64,000 bases of DNA, from positions 1 through 64,000 of the forward strand of contig NZ_JAJVKW010000021.1 in assembly GCF_024198255.1 (NCBI RefSeq). Reading direction: 5' to 3'. This stretch comes from Myxococcus guangdongensis (GTDB taxonomy: Bacteria; Myxococcota; Myxococcia; Myxococcales; Myxococcaceae). How positions within the stretch are numbered: position 1 is the stretch's first letter; the number at the start of each line of letters is the position of its first letter. Below, in pieces: positions 61,331 through 64,000 of this stretch. Position numbers and translations under genes: made by a program. The notes beneath the pieces were generated by a model that worked only from the letters and a program-made list of their open reading frames with translations, was not told the DNA's origin and ran no database searches.

Positions 61331-62536
61331 ATGCACTCGATGACCCGCTGGACCTGCTTCCTGGGATTGCTCTTGCTGGGGTGTGCGAGCTCCAATCCAG
61401 GTCCCGAGCGCTGCACCGGAGAGCGCACCTACCGGGGCCCCACCCGACGCAGCGCACCCGAGGACGTCTGGCCGACGCTCGCCGCCCAGCGCCCCATCAC
61501 CGGGACGCTCGACGCCGGACTCACCCAGGCGCTGGACACCGCGCTGGACTCGGTCCTGAAACATGTCCCCGCGGCCAGCGTCGCGGTCGCCCTGCCAGGA
61601 GCAGGGCTGTGGACGGCGACACGCGGCGTGTCGCGCACGGACACGGGTGAGGCGGTGGGCCCCGAGTCCCTGTTCCAGGTCGCCAGCGTGGCGAAGAGCT
61701 TCACGGCGGTGCTCGTCCTGCAGCTCGCGCGCGAGGGGCGCCTCTCGCTGGACGCGCCGGTCTCCACCTGGTTCCCCCAGGTGAAGGGCGCGGAGGCGAT
61801 GACCGTCGCGGACCTGCTGGAGCACACCCACGGGCTGGTGAGCTTCAACGCCCTGCCCGGCTTCGAGGACGGCCCCCACCACGCACCGGAGGAGTTGATT
61901 CAGGTCTCCGCCGAGCATCCGCGCCAGTTCTGCCCCGGCACCCACTGGGCGTACAGCAACACGGGCTACGTCATGCTCGGCCGCATCCTCGAGCAGGTGG
62001 AGGGCAAGCCGTTCGCGGACCTCCTCCAGGAGCGCATCGCCGGGCCGCTGGGGCTCGAACACTCGCGGATGAGGACCGCCGGCGTGCCGCTCCCGCAGGT
62101 CGTCGGCGGCCATCTGGCGAGAGCGCCCGTCACGCAGGTCGACTACGCCACCCCCTACGCCGCGGGCGCGCTGGCCTCCAGGGCGGAGGACCTGGTGCAC
62201 TTCTGGCACGCGCTGATGTCCGGCGGACTGCTGCCCATGGACACCGTCCAGCGCATGTTCCAGGACATGCACTCGATGGACGTCATGTACCCGCCGGCCC
62301 AGCCGGGCAACACGATGTTCTACGGGCGCGGCGTGCAGCTCTACGAGGTGCCGCAGGGGCCGGGCCTCATGCTGGGCCACAGCGGCGGCATCCAGGGCTT
62401 CACGTCGGTGGTGGCCTATCTCCCGACGGACGACGCCTTCGTGGCCGTCGTCTTCAATGACAACCAGGTCGCCGCCGAGGCGGGGCTCTGGGCCCTGGTG
62501 CGCGCGCTGCGCGAGCACCAGAGCACACGGCCTTGA
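61331..62536 (+). CDS. Serine beta-lactamase-fold lipoprotein (class C/esterase type)
   Basis: A 401-residue exported protein. A signal peptide ends in the lipobox LLLGC (C18), so it should be lipid-anchored. The penicillin-binding fold motifs are S119-V-A-K122, Y208-S-N210 and the GHSGG motif near residue 350 in the place of KTG. HSG in the third motif is typical of esterases, D-aminopeptidases and AmpC-like family members, so true beta-lactam hydrolysis is not assured. It lies 121 bp after the response regulator gene and may be its target or simply cotranscribed. An ATG at 61340 is an alternative start. Confidence 0.9.
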   Translation: MHSMTRWTCFLGLLLLGCASSNPGPERCTGERTYRGPTRRSAPEDVWPTLAAQRPITGTLDAGLTQALDTALDSVLKHVPAASVAVALPGAGLWTATRGVSRTDTGEAVGPESLFQVASVAKSFTAVLVLQLAREGRLSLDAPVSTWFPQVKGAEAMTVADLLEHTHGLVSFNALPGFEDGPHHAPEELIQVSAEHPRQFCPGTHWAYSNTGYVMLGRILEQVEGKPFADLLQERIAGPLGLEHSRMRTAGVPLPQVVGGHLARAPVTQVDYATPYAAGALASRAEDLVHFWHALMSGGLLPMDTVQRMFQDMHSMDVMYPPAQPGNTMFYGRGVQLYEVPQGPGLMLGHSGGIQGFTSVVAYLPTDDAFVAVVFNDNQVAAEAGLWALVRALREHQSTRP

Positions 62537-62537
62537 A

Positions 62538-63953
62538 TCACACGGGGCGCTGCGTCTCCGGGTCGATGACGCGGTTGCCCTTGAACCAGTCGTGCTCGCC
62601 GTAGCGGTGCTTCGCCGAGTCCACGCCGCCGTAGTTGCCGGTGACGATGTCGGCCAGGTTGCCCAGGGACTCGGAGCCCTCGCGGTAGTACTTGGAGTGG
62701 TCTGCGAAGTTGCTCTTGTCGCCGCGGTCCGCCGCCTCGGCGGTGAAGCGCCTGGCGCCGAACAAATCCTCGGACGGGTCCTGGCCCAGCGGGTCTCCCG
62801 GCATGTTGCTGCCGTTGAGCCAGGAGACGAAGTCCCGGCTGGCCGAGCCGGACCAGACGTGTCCGTTGGCGAGCGGCCCGTCGTAGTCCTTCACCGACTT
62901 CGCGCTGCCGGCGCCCGGGCTGCCGATGAGCACCAGGTCATCCGCCTGCAAGCCGTTCTTGTCCGCGGCGATGGAGGCCGTGGTGCTGCCGTAGCTGTGG
63001 CCAATCACCGTCAGGTGGGGCTGGCTGCCCTCGCGGCTGGCGCGGATGCCGGCCACGTCCGCGGCCAGCAGCTTCGCGCCGTTCTCCGCGGCGTTGTCGG
63101 ACGCCACGTTCTGGAAGCCCGGCGCGTCGTAGCCCATCCACGCCACCGTCGCGACCTCGCCATGCTCCTTGCCCGCGGCCTTGTGCAGGTTCAGCGCGTC
63201 GGTGGTGATGTTGTCCATGTAGTCGCGCACGTCCGACTTGAGCCCCGGCACGCTCACCGACACATGCTTCGCCGTGTCCAGGTTGCCGGCGACGATGGCC
63301 GCGCGCCCCTCGCCCTTGACGAAGGCGGAGTCATAGACGAGCAGCTGCGCGGAGCCGACCTCCTTCTCCGTCCGCTCCAGCTGCTTCTGCACCGCCCGCG
63401 CGTTCTCCAGCTGGTGCCGCTTCTCCTGCGGGAGGAACTTCTCGGCCGGCTCGTCCGCGGCGCTGCCCGGACGGAGCGCGTCTCGCAGCTTGTCCCCCAG
63501 CGAGCGGTTGTCCAGGTAGTGCTTCTTGGCCTGGTCGGCCTCGGCGGTGAGCTGGGTCAGCTCGTTCTTGAGCTGCTGGCGGTTCGCGGTGTCGCGCACG
63601 GACGCGGGCAGGCCATCCAGGGAGCCGACCTTCTTCGGGTCCGCGCTGACCGCCTGCATCTGCTCCGTGGGGGACAGCTGCTTCCACCAGCCCGCCCGCG
63701 CCTTCGGGTCCGCGGGCGCGGCGTCGAGCGGGCCCTTCGCCACGGGCGCGGCCTTCTGTCCCGTCAGCTTCTCCGTCCCCACCTTCCGGCTCCCCTCGAA
63801 CGCGGTGAGCGTCTGCTGGGGCTGGGGCTTCTGGGCGGCCTTCTCCTTCGCCTTGGCGGCGGCGGCCTGGGCCTGGGCGGCGATTCGCGCCGCCTCCGCG
63901 CGCCTACGGGCTGCCTCGGCTGCTCCACGGTCGACAGAAGAGATGGGGGCCAT
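62538..63953 (-). CDS. DUF1023-type alpha/beta hydrolase with Ala-rich N-terminus
   Basis: A 471-residue protein. The first 45 residues are an Ala/Arg/Lys-rich helix. Residues 88-125 (WWKQLSPTEQMQAVSADP, then LDGLPASVRDTANR) match the region before DUF1023 alpha/beta hydrolases, common in actinobacteria. A charged helical part (130-200) follows, and then the hydrolase core with TVAWMGYDAPG, TVIGHSYGSTTAS (nucleophile S320) and DDLVLIGSPGAG. No signal peptide is visible. The ATG at 63953 has GAGG about eight bases upstream. The Ala-rich start recalls the M15-like protein 5 kb away; both may be exported toxins or lytic enzymes without classical signals. Substrate unknown. Confidence 0.88.
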   Translation of the reverse strand: MAPISSVDRGAAEAARRRAEAARIAAQAQAAAAKAKEKAAQKPQPQQTLTAFEGSRKVGTEKLTGQKAAPVAKGPLDAAPADPKARAGWWKQLSPTEQMQAVSADPKKVGSLDGLPASVRDTANRQQLKNELTQLTAEADQAKKHYLDNRSLGDKLRDALRPGSAADEPAEKFLPQEKRHQLENARAVQKQLERTEKEVGSAQLLVYDSAFVKGEGRAAIVAGNLDTAKHVSVSVPGLKSDVRDYMDNITTDALNLHKAAGKEHGEVATVAWMGYDAPGFQNVASDNAAENGAKLLAADVAGIRASREGSQPHLTVIGHSYGSTTASIAADKNGLQADDLVLIGSPGAGSAKSVKDYDGPLANGHVWSGSASRDFVSWLNGSNMPGDPLGQDPSEDLFGARRFTAEAADRGDKSNFADHSKYYREGSESLGNLADIVTGNYGGVDSAKHRYGEHDWFKGNRVIDPETQRPV

Positions 63954-64000
63954 GACATCGCCTCGAAGGGCTGGGGGATGCCTTTATCATCGCGATGGGT

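Overview
The window is high-GC DNA with strong G/C bias at third codon positions, so most genes cast long stop-free shadow frames on the opposite strand. Gene content points to a myxobacterium (Myxococcota): a modular PKS/NRPS line with a tandem-AT loading module, an alkyl-DHAP-synthase ether-lipid operon, an ADOP-type duplicated permease, and many regulators and proteases. This is inference from gene families; no rRNA or species marker is present.

Region 1 (1-23774, all minus strand): four assembly-line genes. In transcription order they are a KS-AT-KR-DH-ACP-TE terminal module, a C-A-PCP NRPS module whose A-domain code predicts alanine, a loading/first module ACP-KS-AT-AT-DH-ER-KR-ACP, and a bimodular or larger PKS that runs off the left edge. 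Gene order is not colinear with chemistry: the loading module lies third, while the release module is the first gene. The predicted chain end is alanine extended by one malonate, then reduced and dehydrated, giving a 4-amino-2-pentenoyl end group.

Region 2 (23775-34972): a boundary spacer with atypical base composition, then an ArsR/SRPBCC pair with a palindromic operator and a probably leaderless start. Two APH-fold kinases, a lipoprotein, a hotdog thioesterase, a broken GNAT gene, two SnoaL-like proteins, an ADOP permease, a HEAT-like protein and an M48 membrane peptidase follow.

Region 3 (34973-44245, minus strand) is the most interesting part. A tightly packed nine-gene operon encodes a full set of ubiquitin-like conjugation parts: a beta-grasp Ubl, a ThiF/E1-like enzyme, an E2 with HPN motif and cysteine, a RING-like zinc protein (candidate E3) and a JAMM/JAB isopeptidase. 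With them are an FHA membrane protein, two B-box-like zinc membrane proteins and a membrane trypsin-like protease. A second trypsin-like protease gene lies just upstream. Most accessory parts are membrane anchored, which suggests phospho-signal-dependent protein modification at the membrane. The Ubl has no C-terminal Gly-Gly. Related bacterial Ubl operons have been predicted by comparative genomics; I know of no experimental function for this layout.

Region 4 (44246-64000): a decayed VOC gene, an unknown membrane protein, NhaA, an orphan radical SAM protein and a deoxyhypusine-synthase-family enzyme. A TetR regulator faces a three-gene ether-lipid operon (AGPS, a fatty-acyl reductase fused to a DHAP acyltransferase, and an SDR) across a spacer carrying tandem palindromic operators. 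The remainder is an M15-like zinc protein, a Tat-exported aminotransferase, a LytS/LytTR two-component pair, a serine beta-lactamase-fold lipoprotein and a DUF1023-type hydrolase.
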